This document shows, one piece after another, positions 32,366-44,253 of a stretch of 64,000 bases of DNA. The notes below the pieces were generated by a model. That model worked only from the letters and a program-made list of their open reading frames with translations. It was not told the origin of the DNA and searched no databases. The position numbers and the translations under genes were made by a program. Numbering within the stretch: position 1 is the stretch's first letter; each line of letters starts with the position of its first letter. Origin of the DNA: Scilla litardierei (taxonomy: Eukaryota > Streptophyta > Magnoliopsida > Asparagales > Asparagaceae). The DNA is taken from NCBI GenBank assembly GCA_030789695.1, contig CM061132.1:162155442-162219441 (forward strand). Direction: 5' to 3'.

Positions 32366-34357
32366 CTAATCATCCTCGTCAGCCTCAGCTATCAAAACTT
32401 GCAGCTTTCGATCCACACAGCAGTGTCCGGGAGTGAAGCGCTCGTCGCATCTGAAACAGAGCAACTTTTGCCTTTTCTCCCTCATCTCTGCATCGGTCAT
32501 CCTTCGAAATGGGCCGCCAGCTGGTGGTGGGTTGTTTTGTTCTCCCGTCTTCTCCAGTCCCACCTGAACTGCCTCAGTATTGGCCCCCGCTCCGCCTGCT
32601 CCAGTCGAGGAGCCCCGCTGCAACTGCCCACTGTAGCTGCCACCGCCTCTCCTATCCTCAGTTCGGGAGTCCTCCACCATCTGTGCCATCTCGATGACCT
32701 CTGAAAGCCCCCGAGGCTTGTAGGGCTTCACCACAGCTCGAAGACTAGGTCGCAGCCCCTTCAAGAAGGTGCCCTCCAGCGACTCGTCCGAAACCCCATG
32801 AACTCGCCCTGTCAGTGTCTCAAATCTCTCGATGTACTCCCGCACCGGCCCCTCCTGCCTGAGGGCAAATAGCTGCTCGTGTAGATTCCCTAAACGGGGG
32901 TCTCTAAACTTCTCTAGCACCAAGTCTTTCAGCTCCTTCCAGCTCCGGATCTGCTGCCTCCTCTCCTTCCACTGGAACCATCCCAAAGCTCTCCCCTCCA
33001 AGCAAATGGCTGCTGCCTCCAGCTTCTGGGCCTCGGTCATGTGGTGCGCTGCGAAATATCTCTCCGCGGTGAACAACCAGGCGTGTGGATCCTCCCCAGA
33101 AAATATCGGCATCTTCAGCTTCCGGACTCTGCAATCTCCTCCAAAGTGCCACTGCTCGGGCCTCCCCTCCTCTCGGTGATGTGGCCGGTAGTACTGCCTC
33201 CTCTCGTCCCGAGTCTCGTACTGTCTGGGTGGTCCTCCTCCGCGACCCCCATAGTCTCCTCGGTAATCTCCCCGTCGGCCCTCAAAGTCGTCCCAACCTG
33301 CATCATCTCCGAACTCCGCCTTGTAGCCCCCTCCGCCGTTATAGTAAGGGTCCCCACCGTGTCCGTCTCCGTAAAAGTGGGCATCTGCTACTGGCCGCCG
33401 TCCCGAAGGGTCGTAAAACACTCCCAAAAGCTATCCGCGGGGGTCTTCCCCTCTGAAATCCGCCCTCTTGACTTCTGCCCGCTGCCCGGGGGCTCGAAAT
33501 CCTCCCCGAGCCCTGGCCGTGAACATCAACCCCCCTAGCGGCTGCCAGGGGGTTTCCCGCCCCCTTTGGGGCTCGCCGGACACATCACCCCCCCTGGCGG
33601 CTGCCAAGGGATTTCCCGCCCCCTTTGGGGCTCGCCGGTAGCCCCCCACCCCCCTGGCGGTTGACGGAGGTTCCCGCCCCTGGCGGGACCCTGTAGGGGC
33701 CCTCCGGCCATGCCGGGCCTCCGGCAGGGCCGGCGGGCCCTCCGGCAGGGCCGGCGGGCCCTCCGGCATGGCCGGCGGGTTCGCCGGACCCCGCCGACCT
33801 CCGGCGGGGCCTGGCCCCCTCGCCGGAGGTCGCCTGAGGCGGGGAAGGGCTCCCCGCCTCCTTCCCGCGGCGGCCGAACCCCCTGGCTGTTTTGGGGGTT
33901 CGACCGTGGTTCGTTGATGGCGCCTTGCTCCCAATTGCGGCGGCTAGGGCCGTCGCCGTCCCTTTGGCTCTCCACCGCCTTCCGCTGTACATCCTCGCGG
34001 TAGTCGACCCTCCATGACTCTTCGTCTTCGTCCTCGTCCAATTCCTCCACCAAAAAGGGTTGATTTTGGATCAAAATCTCCTCTTTTTCCTTCTCTCTTC
34101 AAAGGTGCCGCCTTTGGTGTTGGATTAGGGTTCCCCTCCCCTTTGTTGTTCGTCGCCAATTGATTTAGGGTTGCCATCAATTGCGCGAATTGTTCGTCAT
34201 GGTTCGCTTGATTTGCCGTCAATTGGTTGATGGAAACCGTCAATTTGGCCATGGATTCATCGTTTGCCGCCAACGATTTCTTGATCCCGTCGATTTCGCT
34301 CGTGAACTTTGCCTCCAAAGCCTCAATTTTGTCGTGCGATCTTGTCGTGGCCGCCAT
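32366..34357 (-). pseudogene. Gypsy-type gag with two in-frame stops
   Basis: One frame of about 663 codons runs from the ATG at 34357 (MAATTRSHDKIEALEAKF) to 32366, broken only by stops at 33944-33946 and 33431-33433. The N-terminal 75 residues look like a coiled coil (LTVSINQLTANQANHDEQFA). A long Gly/Pro/Arg/Ala-rich linker is encoded by GC-rich tandem repeats. The C-terminal 350 residues hold the Retrotrans_gag domain (KMPIFSGEDPHAWLFTAERY, ALGWFQWKE, FRDPRLGNLHEQLFALRQ, YIERFETL) and a CxxC..GHxC-type knuckle (CFRCDERFTPGHCC), ending QVLIAEADEDD. This is a Ty3/Gypsy gag. No pol follows. The LTRs and signals are intact, so it may have been mobilised in trans recently. Confidence 0.85.
33530..33840. 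repeat. GC-rich tandem repeats within the gag linker
   Basis: Two kinds of repeat: units of about 60 bp with ggcggctgccagggggtttc and cccctttggggctcgccgg words (33535-33660), and about 20-bp units of ccggcagggccggcgggccct (33715-33785). Their GC content is far above the AT-rich surroundings. Confidence 0.85.
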
Positions 34358-34368
34358 AGATCGTCACG

Positions 34369-34384
34369 TGCTCTGATACCAAAA
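34369..34384 (-). other. Primer binding site of gag-only Gypsy element
   Basis: Minus strand TTTTGGTATCAGAGCA follows the 5' LTR; GGTATCAGAGC is the tRNA-Met type core. Confidence 0.85.
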
Positions 34385-34678
34385 TGTTAGGATCAAAAAT
34401 AAAAAGACAATTTTTATATAGAAATCAAAGCTAGAACAAGATAATTGAGCGCAAAAGAGGTGCGCTCTCCTCCCAAGACGCCGAAGAGGACGTCCGCACT
34501 CGTTTAAGCTAAGATCTAAACCTAAGGACGCTCAATAGAAAATATCAAATATCAAGCATGGGAAAATAATAGACGGCTACCCCCCTATATATAAGAATAA
34601 CTAGGGCAAAGGGGCATGCGGCCGGCCATGGGCTTGGGCCCATTGTGCGGCTGGGGTTAGACCCGCATGGGTCTAACA
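34385..34678 (-). repeat. 5' LTR of gag-only Gypsy element
   Basis: 294 bp. A TATA box (TTATATATAGG, minus strand) lies at about 34584-34596. Confidence 0.93.
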
Positions 34679-35743
34679 ATATCTTTCCCATTCTTATAGT
34701 TACCACCTTTAGACTGGTTATATAAGCTACATTCGGGAAGCTTGTTTGTAAAATAGTACATTTCCAAGTTTAATGAGTTGAATGTTTCGTTTGACATTCA
34801 GGAAGACCATCATCTTACCCCTGACAGGTTTTGCACAAGGTTGAGAACTAACCTTCAATGCGAAATTCTCCCATAAACTGTGAATTCTAACAAAGAGGCA
34901 TACCAGTTAGCAATAGACCTAGAGTCACACATGAAAACCCCACCAGATAGAAAACCCACTTCTAAAACAAATGAGCAAACTAAACGATAGTTTGAGAACA
35001 ATGCTAAAACTTGTACTACTGCCACTAAAGACATGAATGTTTACTCTATAATTGATGAGCCATTACAACAAGGTGCAGAAGGGACTTGGTGTTGTACTGT
35101 CAAAGTAATGTTCAATTTGCTTTTCAATGCCCTACAAGGACACTCGTTATTTATGATGATCACCATGACAATCTAGATGGTTGTGGGATTGACGAAGAGG
35201 TTTACATGCCTGAGGAGGATGCTAGTATGTTGATGAAGACTTAAAAGAATCTAGCACACACTTACATGTGGTCAAGTACTTGCTTGCCACCTAGAGGTGA
35301 AAACGATCAGCATATGACAAATAATTTCAATACCTACATCAGGATTGGGGTTAAATCATATCAACTAGAATAGTTGTGTTAAGATTGTTGTCAAGTCAAC
35401 TTTAAAGAGGATGTGACTAAAAGCTTAACCTTATCCAAAACCATACATCACTTAAGTTGATAAAATAGCTTATTCTATTACATAGTGTTGTATAATACCT
35501 ATCTAGATTTAAAGCTATCACAATCATATTTAGCATAACCTCTTACCCATGACGTTGTACATATTTTGCTAGATAAGCCATATTTGTACAACCTGGATGT
35601 AAGGATTTTTGGAAGATCAAACATTTGTGTGTTTATGTTTAGTAGGAAGAAAATTGTGTTGGCTTCCTAATTCAAGAAAATTGTGTCAACCTGAAATTCC
35701 ATCGAATGGGTCACTGATAAAATAAGAAAAGTTTATCACCCTC

Positions 35744-36330
35744 ATGGATTGTCTATCATCTATGTATGCCATACATCATGCTATAGACTTAGTTCCGAAA
35801 GCTACCCTTCGTAATTTGCCATATTACCATTTGAATCCCACCGAGCATATCGAGTTAAAGAGGCAAGTTGATGAGGTATTAGCTAAGGATTTTATCAAGA
35901 AAAGTTTTGGGTCCATATGCTGTGTCGGCTCTCCTCACACCAAAGAAGAAAGGATCATGGAGGATGTGTGTGGATATCGGTGCAATTAATAAATTCATGC
36001 TTAAATACCATTTTCCTATTCCCAAATTGGATGACATGCTTGCCATGATCGCTGGTGCCGTTATATTTTTAAAAATTGATCTTAAGAGTTGTACCATCAG
36101 ATTCGAGTCTGCCTAAGAGATGAATAGAAAACAACCTACAAGACAAAAGATTGTTTGTATGAATGGATGGTTATGCCATTTGAACATACCAATGTTCCTA
36201 GCACTCATGTGAGTGATGGACTCAAGTACTCAGACCATTCATAGGAAAAATTTTAGTTGTATACTTTGATGGCATCCTCATCTATAGTCGATCGAGAGAG
36301 CAATATATGAACCACCTGCAACGGGTTTGT
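35744..36330 (+). pseudogene. Gypsy reverse transcriptase fragment
   Basis: Recognisable segments are [67 protein letters not shown] and, near 36250, VVYFDGILIYS. The catalytic YFDD motif reads YFDG, so the enzyme would be dead apart from the frameshifts (near 35900) and stops. Confidence 0.85.
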
Positions 36331-36639
36331 ATTACTCTTCAACAAACCTTAAGAAGTGGTCCTTCCCGACAAAGCACGTCATCTTTTTAGGTTTTATTGT
36401 TTTCATAGAGGGTATGTGCGGATCTCCAGAAGGTCCAAGCGATCATGGATTGGCTTGAAGCTCGTAATATACACAAAGTTCAAAACGTTCATGGTTTAGC
36501 CACATTCTACCGTCAGTTGACTCACTTTATAAAGGGATTCAGCATTATAATGTCACTTATCACTGATTGTATGAAAAAGGAGAGTTTCTATGGATTAAAC
36601 CTACTACAAAGATGTTTGTAGATATCATGAGATGTATGA

Positions 36640-36900
36640 CCGAAGCACATATTATTACGAAAGTATGAGTTGCATGTGATGCTTCAGGCATCGGCATTGG
36701 CGGAATACTAAGCCAAAAAATACATCATGGCATATTTTAATGAGAAACTTAGTGATACCAACCTTAAATACTTCACCTATAATAAGGAGTTTTATGCGGT
36801 AGTGAAGGCATTATGATGTTAGAGGTATTATCTCATATCGTAAGAATTTGTCTTATTATCGGATCACGAAGCCTTAAGGTACCTTAATTCTTAGAAGAAA
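36640..36900 (+). pseudogene. Gypsy RNase H fragment
   Basis: ACDASGIGIGGILSQK, FNEKLSDTNLKYFTYNKEF and LLSDHEALRYL match the RNase H region that follows reverse transcriptase in Gypsy pol; stop codons interrupt it. Confidence 0.75.
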
Positions 36901-37239
36901 CTAAACTATTGACATGATTGATGGATTGAATTTCTTCAAGAATATACATTTGCCATTAACCATAAAGTAGTCATTGAGAACAAGGCTACCGATGTACTTA
37001 GTCATAGAGTCCATCTACTGTCTGCTATGAGTTCTGAGGTTATTGGGTTCAAGAAAATCAAGGAGAAATACACATCGTGCCCTAATTTTAGCAAAGATAT
37101 ATAACACCCTTCAGGAAGAGTCGGTTCGAGAGAGAAACAGTTACTTCCTACATGATGTGTATCTATTTAGGACCACCCAGTTGTGTATCACACGTATGTT
37201 TGTAAGAGATTTTATTGATTGGAAGATTTATATTGGTAT

Positions 37240-37543
37240 GATTGTCAGGTCATATTGGGCGGGACAAAACGATAGCGGCCGTAAAGAGTTTTATTAACCG
37301 AGCATTAAGAAAGATGTCGCTAGATTTGTCGGGCAATGTCGTGTTTGCCAACTGGCCAAGTATTGGAAGCAAAATATTGAACTATATACATCCTTATCTG
37401 TATCAGATTGTCTTTGGTATGATGTTATAGTATGCATTTCATATTAGAACTTTCACGCACACCCAAGAAACATTATTCCATTTATGTCGTAGTGTACCGA
37501 TTTTCAAAAATGGTACATTTTATTCCATATTTTAAACCATCTA
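37240..37543 (+). pseudogene. Gypsy integrase, N-terminal part
   Basis: The HIGRDKT motif and the zinc-binding FVGQCRVCQLAK are visible in shifted frames, then the start of the catalytic core up to the solo-LTR insertion. Confidence 0.7.
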
Positions 37544-39891
37544 CGTAACGACCCGGTTTCTGGGGGTCATCTCAAACTACAAGATTATGCAGGTCCTGCT
37601 GTTTACTACTGAAAGCAATGTAGGCAATATAGAAAATATACCGTAAAGACATACTTGAACGAGTAGTCTCAAAACCCCGTGCACGACACAAGGAAAGGAA
37701 AGCTAGCTCTAGAACTCTGAAGTCTCCTTTTATACCTGAAAATGTTCCGCAGAATTAAAAAAGTAGACTACATCTAACTCCAAACAAACGGTTTATGTGC
37801 AAGGCAAAAAAAGATAGAATGAAAGGTAATAGGTACGAGAAAGTAAATACAGATCAAAATGTAACATGCAATCAACTCAAGGAACTACTGAACTGACGTA
37901 TTCCAGGCTAAGAGTGTAACAAAGTCACAGACCAGACATGCATATGAATTTGTAATCTAATAATGTATTGTAAATGTTTATAAGTTATGAGAATGTAAAG
38001 TTAAACCGGTCCTAGGCCGTGACTCATACTGGAGAGCACGATATGTAACCCGAAGACCACCTTGGACCACGAGGAGCTATCCCGAGCCAACTCCAAAATA
38101 AAAATAGAAAGGGTCTCTGAATCCCTCCAACGGTCCATACAGATATATGAAAGAAAACTCGTCGGGTAAACAGATGTATGATAGGATCCCCCAGATACGG
38201 GCCAAAAGTGTGGCTCCAATTGCTCCCGTACTCTCTCTAACATGAGTTACCTCAAATCCCATGAGTCAAGTACAATGTCATTACATATTTATTTCAATGT
38301 CGAGTGTAATACTTCGGGACTGTAACTACTGGTATAATGTTTTCATGTTTTCATGTCAATCGTTTGGTGCATCAGGAATGGTATCATTTAGGATCAAGAT
38401 GTGGTGGTTACGTAACATGCATCGTATATATTGTTAATGAAACAGAGTCCTCAAACTCCATGTGTAACATCAATATAAACATGAATAGTTAGGGAAACTA
38501 TCTCACGATTCATGAATCCCACATACCAAAAATCATTTATCAATTGCTAAAAAGTCCAATATGATATAGAGCAATTATCATTTCAATGTAATGCCACAAT
38601 TCAAGCATAGCCACAACCTAAATTAGTGTAACTCTAATGTCGAATAAAATTATTTTTATCATTGCATGGTAGAAGTAATTTCATAATTATTATGGAACAA
38701 TGTCAATTATTAATCTCTTTATAATGTACCAAATCAGGTAATCTATTATGAAACCATTCAGGTCTAACATGGAATTTTAATTAAGAACTGCAAATAAACT
38801 TAGAACAGAAATCCTTTATGTAAAAGAAATAATGGGTCACTTGGGATTAGATTTGGGGATTTTTCTCTCTTCATATATGAATGCAAAAAAAGAACCAAAA
38901 GCCTATAAAGAAGTGTGACCAGGCCCAAACCCGACTGTATGGTCAAGGGAAAAACCAAGCTTCACTGTAATAGAGGAGCCGAATCCCAAATAGCCAGAAC
39001 AGTAGACCGAAATCCCCAAGCAACCCAGACCAGGGAGCCGAGAGTCGACACGCTATCAAACAAGAAATAGAACCCTCATACATCAAAGAAACACAGCGAG
39101 CCGAACCCAACCAGCAAACATTAGACAAGCCAAAACCCCATCGCAACACGAGTAGGGAAAATTAATCCCTTCCAACATTCCCAGGTCATCATGTCCCCAA
39201 ATATTAACAAATTCTCAAGCAATTTTCAGAATCGAAAAGGAAAATAAACCAAAGTTTGGGTTGAAATAGTCAACCTCGATTCGAAGTCGAAACTTTAACG
39301 GTTCCTCGCTTAAGCCCTCCACTAGTGCTTAGGGTTGCTTAATCCACGAGGAAGACGAAGATCGACTGGTAGAACACCAAAAACCGAAGGAAAAATCGAA
39401 ACCCAAATATGAAAGTCTTTCCGAGAAAAACAACAATCTTCGCGAGTTTAAAACTCATGAAAATAAAAAAGGATAAGTTATAGAAGAGGATCCAAGCCGT
39501 TAGAGAAATCATGGTGGACTTTCGTGCAGATCGTGGCAAGAGAAGAGCAGGTGATTCGAACGCTAGGGTTCCCCTGGAAACGAGAGGGAGAAGAGCAGTT
39601 TGGATTTGATGGAGGAGTAAGTGGGTGGGGTTTTTTAGTGGGATATTAATTGGGTTAGTGGGAAAAAGTGGGCCAAGGAATTTGCATAGAAAATGGGCTT
39701 GGGCCTCAACCAACATAAAAGGAAACATAAAAGGAAGAATGAAAAGAATAAAGGAGAGAAGAGAAAGGGGCTGGCTTAAGCGGGCCTGGGCTGGGAAAAA
39801 GAAGAAAAGAAAGGAAAAAAGATAGAGAGAGAAAGGAAGAAAAAAACCACAAATAACATTCCAAATATTGTTAAATTTTCAGCCCATTACA
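37544..39891 (-). mobile_element. Solo LTR (probably Gypsy) inside the old Gypsy integrase
   Basis: A 2.35-kb insertion is bounded by CGTAACGACCCGG (expected TGTAACG) and CATTACA and by TSD atcta (37539-37543 and 39892-39896). On the minus strand it starts TGTAATGGGCTG, and its content is homologous to the plus-oriented LTR at 50356-52983: shared features include agcccaggcccgctt-type sequence near the start and gtcacgrcctag further in. No internal genes occur, consistent with LTR-LTR recombination leaving a solo LTR. Confidence 0.8.
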
Positions 39892-40330
39892 ATCTAACGC
39901 ATCACACATTGCTATATTTTATTTCAATAAGGTCGTTCGATTACACGGACTGTCTAAAACAATTGTTTCAGATAGGGATGCAAAGTTCATGAATTACTTT
40001 TGGAAAACACCATGGTATATGATGGGCACTAAGTTGAGATTCTCCACTGCTCACCACCCTCAGACCGATAGCCAAACAGAGGTAGTGAACTGAAGTTTAC
40101 GAAATCCCTTACGATGTTTAGTGGGGGATATTCTTAAGAATTGATATATGATGTTATTAACTACCGAGTTTGCATATAATGGTTCAGTGAATAAGTCCAT
40201 TAGCACGAGTCTATTTGAAGTAGTTCATGGGTATAAACCTAAGAATCATATAGTCTTCATTCACATGTCGCATCAGCATAGAGTGTCAGAGTGAGCTGAA
40301 TCATTTGCATAACACATCATAACTTATATA
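39892..40330 (+). pseudogene. Gypsy integrase core, C-terminal part
   Basis: The core continues after the solo LTR with [19 protein letters not shown] (second catalytic Asp), [13 protein letters not shown] (catalytic Glu) and EFAYNGSVN. Several stops interrupt it. Confidence 0.8.
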
Positions 40331-40379
40331 AAAAGATCATCAGAAGGATTCACTTTAGCAATGAACGATATAATGCTAT

Positions 40380-40821
40380 TACAGATGCACACAAACATTT
40401 TAAAGGGTTTAATACATGTGACTATAATGGTGCGAATTAGATCTGAGAGGCTTCCTACTGTAACCTTAAAGAAACTGCAAGTTCGTAGTGTTGGTCCATT
40501 TAAAATCTTGAAGAAAATTGGTGTCAATGTATATGTTGTAGGCCTCCCTGTAGATTATGGTATAAGCTTAACTTTAACATTGAAGATTTAGTGGGTCCAA
40601 CAGTAATACCCACCGATCCTTTCTTTGAGCCCTCTCATGAAGAGATGAGTGCCCCTGAAATATCACATATAGTTAAATTGACATCTATACCCACAAACAA
40701 GGAGCAGATTGATCGTATCCTAGATGAACATGTTATATCAATTAGACAGGTTGGCTATCAACGCTATTTGGTTAGTTGGAAGGGAAGGCCGAATTCGGAC
40801 GGACAGTACTTGAATATCTAA
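40380..40821 (+). pseudogene. Gypsy pol C-terminus with chromodomain remnant
   Basis: VGPFKILKKIGVNVYVVGLP is the linker that follows plant Gypsy integrases. IDRILDEHVISIRQVGYQRY and LVSWKGRPNSDGQYL form a chromodomain-like end, which places the element in the chromovirus branch. The frame is broken at about 40590. Confidence 0.75.
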
Positions 40822-40875
40822 AGCAAAGCTTCAAAAGTTAGATCCAGATTTGCTCGAGCATTATGACAGCTACTA

Positions 40876-41969
40876 GGCCCTACACTCGTCGGGGCCGAGT
40901 TCTTCTCACCCGAGAAGAGTTGATGAGGGCATCAAAGTGTACACACAAAGATGAAGACATGATACTCAACCAAGTTTCTATAGTTGGTTTCGAGCCTAAG
41001 TGGATTTATTTGATTAGACCTTGTTTTTATAGTTGTTTTTTCTTTTCTTTTTTTGAAATAAGTTTAGTCCCATATTAATTGGGAGGAGAGGAATGCATCA
41101 GTTGTAAGCATATAAATAGGCCTCATAACTGGTTTTATTAATCAATGAAAAGTTCGAGAAATTAAAAACCCAGCATGAGAAAGGTCTACGTTGAAGAGAA
41201 ACCAACTCCTTGGTGAGAAACCTTGAAACCCTAGATTTATTTGTTTTTCCTCAAAATCTTCACCAAAATTTCCCCAAATCTTTCTGGTTCAACATCAGTC
41301 AGCCATAGTGCATGCTTGCAAATTAACCGCATCCCCATGTTCATATCATGTTGTACCCGTGTTCTGTATCATTGTGTCAGTGCTACAGAGGTACAAGTAA
41401 AACAATATGAAAAGACGGCAACAGTCCTGAAAAGAACAAGAAAACTTGTTTCTGCTTTGCAATGGATACATTGAAAATAACAAGACATCAAGTCTTGTTT
41501 GATGGAATCACCCTTAAGCTGATGATAAATGGCTAGTATGGTTGAATGGTCATGAAATAGTAATCATCTTCCAAAGAAATAAACCCGATGCGTCCATAAA
41601 ACAAATATATGCAGGCATGTGGCCTATCCACAATGTATTTTCCCAACAAATTAGAGTTCCAAACGTGTTTAATATTGTTTTGAACTGAGGTAGTAAGTAA
41701 ATAAAAAATATGGGAGATCTTTGAATACATGTCCAAACAGTCTAAGAAAATGTAAACCATTTAACATACCTTAATTGCTGATAATAGCCATGTTTAGAAT
41801 TGGCAAGCCTTGAGAACAAATCATGAAGTCTGACTTCTGTGATGACCAACCTTTCAGGATGCAACAAGAGATCCAACAAGCAGAAATCAGAATGTGGTGC
41901 CAACCATGCAATAAGCAATGTTTGTATGGGTATGGCACATCAAACTCTCTAGAACAAACACATGTTTAG
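40876..41969. other. Gypsy 3' remnant and intergenic sequence
   Basis: The first part (to about 41250) may be the old Gypsy 3' LTR: it has a TATA-like catataaatagg at 41109. No matching 5' LTR was found. The rest is the probable 3' UTR and flank of the FAM91-like gene on the minus strand; no other feature was seen. Confidence 0.35.
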
Positions 41970-44253
41970 TCACAGAGCTCTATTTGTCTGCAGTGTGGAA
42001 GATGCAGCGGATGCCTCTGCTATCAATAAAATGGGTTGACGAGCCTGCAAGCAAGCACTTATATCAAAAGGAAGCAACTGGCATCCGTCGAATAGCAGAG
42101 TAACGCCTGGAAAGACGACTTCTTTACTATCTGCATCATCGGAATCAGGTTTGGTTGCCATTGACGAAGCTAAATCTTCAAAAGGTCTTGTTGCAGCCTC
42201 ATACACAGGTGTGAGTGCATACGACCTGTCCATGTTCAATTTCAAAATGATAGTTGCATTATCAGATGGTTTAATCAACATACAAAGACAGTTATGTTAA
42301 AAAATATTATTTCATAAAAGCTTTATCAAATGAATACTTTCAAAATGGCCAGTTAATCAAACTAACAACACTTGGCCATTCAGACAATCCAATTTCGTGC
42401 AAGCTTTCTTCCCATATACCAGAGGAAGAGTGCAAGCTTTCTTCCCATATACCAGAAGAAGAAAGCATGAAGATGACTGATATCTTCATGTCATGATAAT
42501 GAACAAAACTTAAAAAGCATCACTGTTTATGGAAAGCAGGATATTGCATTCTGGAAATTCTGGGACGCCTATAATTGTATTATTTAACGAGTGCCAGTTG
42601 AACTGTACCTGAGAATATTTCCATCAAAACTAAGTACTTCTGTTCGGCAACGATGTCGACTGGCAAGCTTGAGCCTTTGATGTTCACTAGAGACTCCAGA
42701 TATCGGTGTTGAAGGGTCCAGAGTGGGGCTCCATCTTCCACTGGCATAATTAATCAGATGGTGAGGAGTCGATGACTCCTTTGCATGCTCTCTATGTTCT
42801 CTGCGGTAAAAAAGCTTTGCAGTAGGGCCTGTTGCTTGGTATTCAGAACAGATCTCACGCAACTTACTTCTTAGACTTTGCATGGCATCATGATGTTCGG
42901 CAAGCAAATCTGTTTGAAGTAAATTCGATGCAACCACCCTTTTACATATCCTGTCACATAACTTTGGACTGAAGAGGGGGATCCCAAATTCCAAGCTTAA
43001 TGGAACCCATTCATACTTTTCATTATCTGGGAGAAACAGATCAGCTTCCCTTTCTTTAAAAAGTCTTAATATTCGGATATAACCAACTGTGCATAATTCA
43101 CCTCTATCTGAAAGATCATTTAATAGGGATTTCAAATTTGCACATTTTTCTAGGCATATGCCCATCTCTACTCCTATATCAGCATCTGAACTGTCAAAAT
43201 TCTTAAGAGGCAATGGAATATCCATGGTGACAATCCTTCCAGACTCATCGAGATCATATCTATTCAGGGGCTGTACAAGTACTGCTGAGTACTTGATAAT
43301 TGAATTTAAACAATGTAAAAGTACATTTCCATTAACTAAATTCCCTTCAGCCTTTCCTCCAAGCCCTCCTACTACAGATCCATCCCAGGACCATATCAGT
43401 GCCTTTTCACAACCCCTTAACGGTGCAGGAAGCAATCGCAGACACTGTCCTTTCATTAAAATAACTGTTAGAGGCCCAATACCCATTGATGTATACAAAA
43501 CTAGTTTCATCCACGGTGTCATTGAAGAATAGGAGGGTGGACCAAAATGAATGGGACCTGTTGACCCAGGTAAAACAGACGAAGAAGGAAGAGGATTCAT
43601 AGATACAATGATATCGTAGTCCCGAAGAAATAGCCGTTCTAGTGTGGCTGGTGCAAGAGCAGCCAAGCTTTCACAACGAAGAATATCTACCCGGTATTTC
43701 CTTTTTCTCTTTAAAATGCCTCTTTCAGCAGTTGGACCATCTAATGATACTGTACCCTGATTAATCAGTAAATCATCATTTGGCACAGAAATATTATTTT
43801 CAGAAGAAGCTGTTGAAAATGACTCGAGATTAGTGCATGTGTTGCCATCAGGTTCATTTGGGATAGACGAGTCTGGGACGGAATCAGTCTTTGAGAGTTC
43901 ACTATGACCAGAGTCAGAGATTTCATTGTTGTAAGAACCCTGTGCTTTGTTCGTTTCAGAACCACCCAATTCTCCAGATACAGTGACACAGGCTAAGGGG
44001 GAAGTACCGCCACTTGATGCATCCTGTCCATCTATTTGAGCACTAGCTTTATCAACTATTTCGTTGCTAGCAACCCCACCTGACTGCAGACACTCCAGGA
44101 TACATCGAAGACTATAGGCATGGTTAGCAAATTCCTGCAATTCACCCTCAAATTTCTTCCCTTCTAAGGTACTTAAATCCTTGCAAAGTTCTGCGATGCT
44201 TGAATCGCCCAGTTTTCCTGCTTCATATAGTGTCACAGCATGTGATTTTAAAC
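41970..44253 (-). CDS. FAM91-domain protein, C-terminal exons only
   Basis: Two exons on the minus strand, 44253-42609 and 42225-41970 (stop), with correct GT-AG borders and matching phase, encode about 632 residues. LKSHAVTLYEAGKLGDSSIA, LSTLEGKKFEGELQEFANHA, LLPAPLRGCEKALIWSWDGS, YEWVPLSLEFGIPLFSPKLC and ARQPILLIAEASAAS match the C-terminal half of plant FAM91 (FAM91A1-type) proteins. In animals FAM91A1 works with WDR11 and TBC1D23 in capture of endosome-derived vesicles at the Golgi; the plant role is less known. The acceptor at 44254 requires upstream exons for roughly 370 N-terminal residues, but none was recognised on the minus strand up to 64000. The gene is either 5'-truncated or its first exons lie very far away. 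The visible frame is intact. Confidence 0.88.
42397..42462. repeat. Tandem duplication in the FAM91-like intron
   Basis: The unit gcaagctttcttcccatata plus ccagaggaagagt occurs twice in direct succession with minor changes. Confidence 0.8.

Larger units (their letters stand above)
32015..34678 (-). mobile_element. Gag-only Gypsy-type LTR element (TR-GAG)
   Basis: Short LTRs 32015-32307 and 34385-34678 (TGTTAGGATC...TCTAACA) and TSD atatc (32010-32014 and 34679-34683). Minus orientation: primer site GGTATCAGAGC after the 5' LTR, polypurine tract TTTGGGGGGAGTAT before the 3' LTR. The 2.1-kb inside encodes a Retrotrans_gag-type protein only; pol is absent. It sits in the gag of the older Gypsy element. 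Confidence 0.93.
26896..40875 (+). mobile_element. Old chromodomain Ty3/Gypsy element with three nested insertions
   Basis: Pieces of one Gypsy polyprotein in the order gag (26896-26966, 31810-32014, 34679-35000), reverse transcriptase (35744-36300), RNase H (36640-36900), integrase (37240-37543 and 39892-40330) and chromodomain (about 40700-40821) lie on the plus strand, split by three younger elements. Each insertion is precise: removing it together with one TSD copy restores collinear similarity to Gypsy proteins. Stops and frameshifts are common, so the element is old. Its LTRs were not located. A LDPDLLEHY-type pol terminus ends near 40875. Confidence 0.85.

Noticed and set aside
32330..33538. 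Plus-strand open frames opposite the Gypsy gag
   Set aside because: They are shadows of the minus-strand gag, which has a clear Retrotrans_gag domain.
42584..42608. Extension of the FAM91 frame past the splice donor
   Set aside because: The frame runs into intron sequence; the donor at 42608 and acceptor at 42226 give a continuous match to the family.
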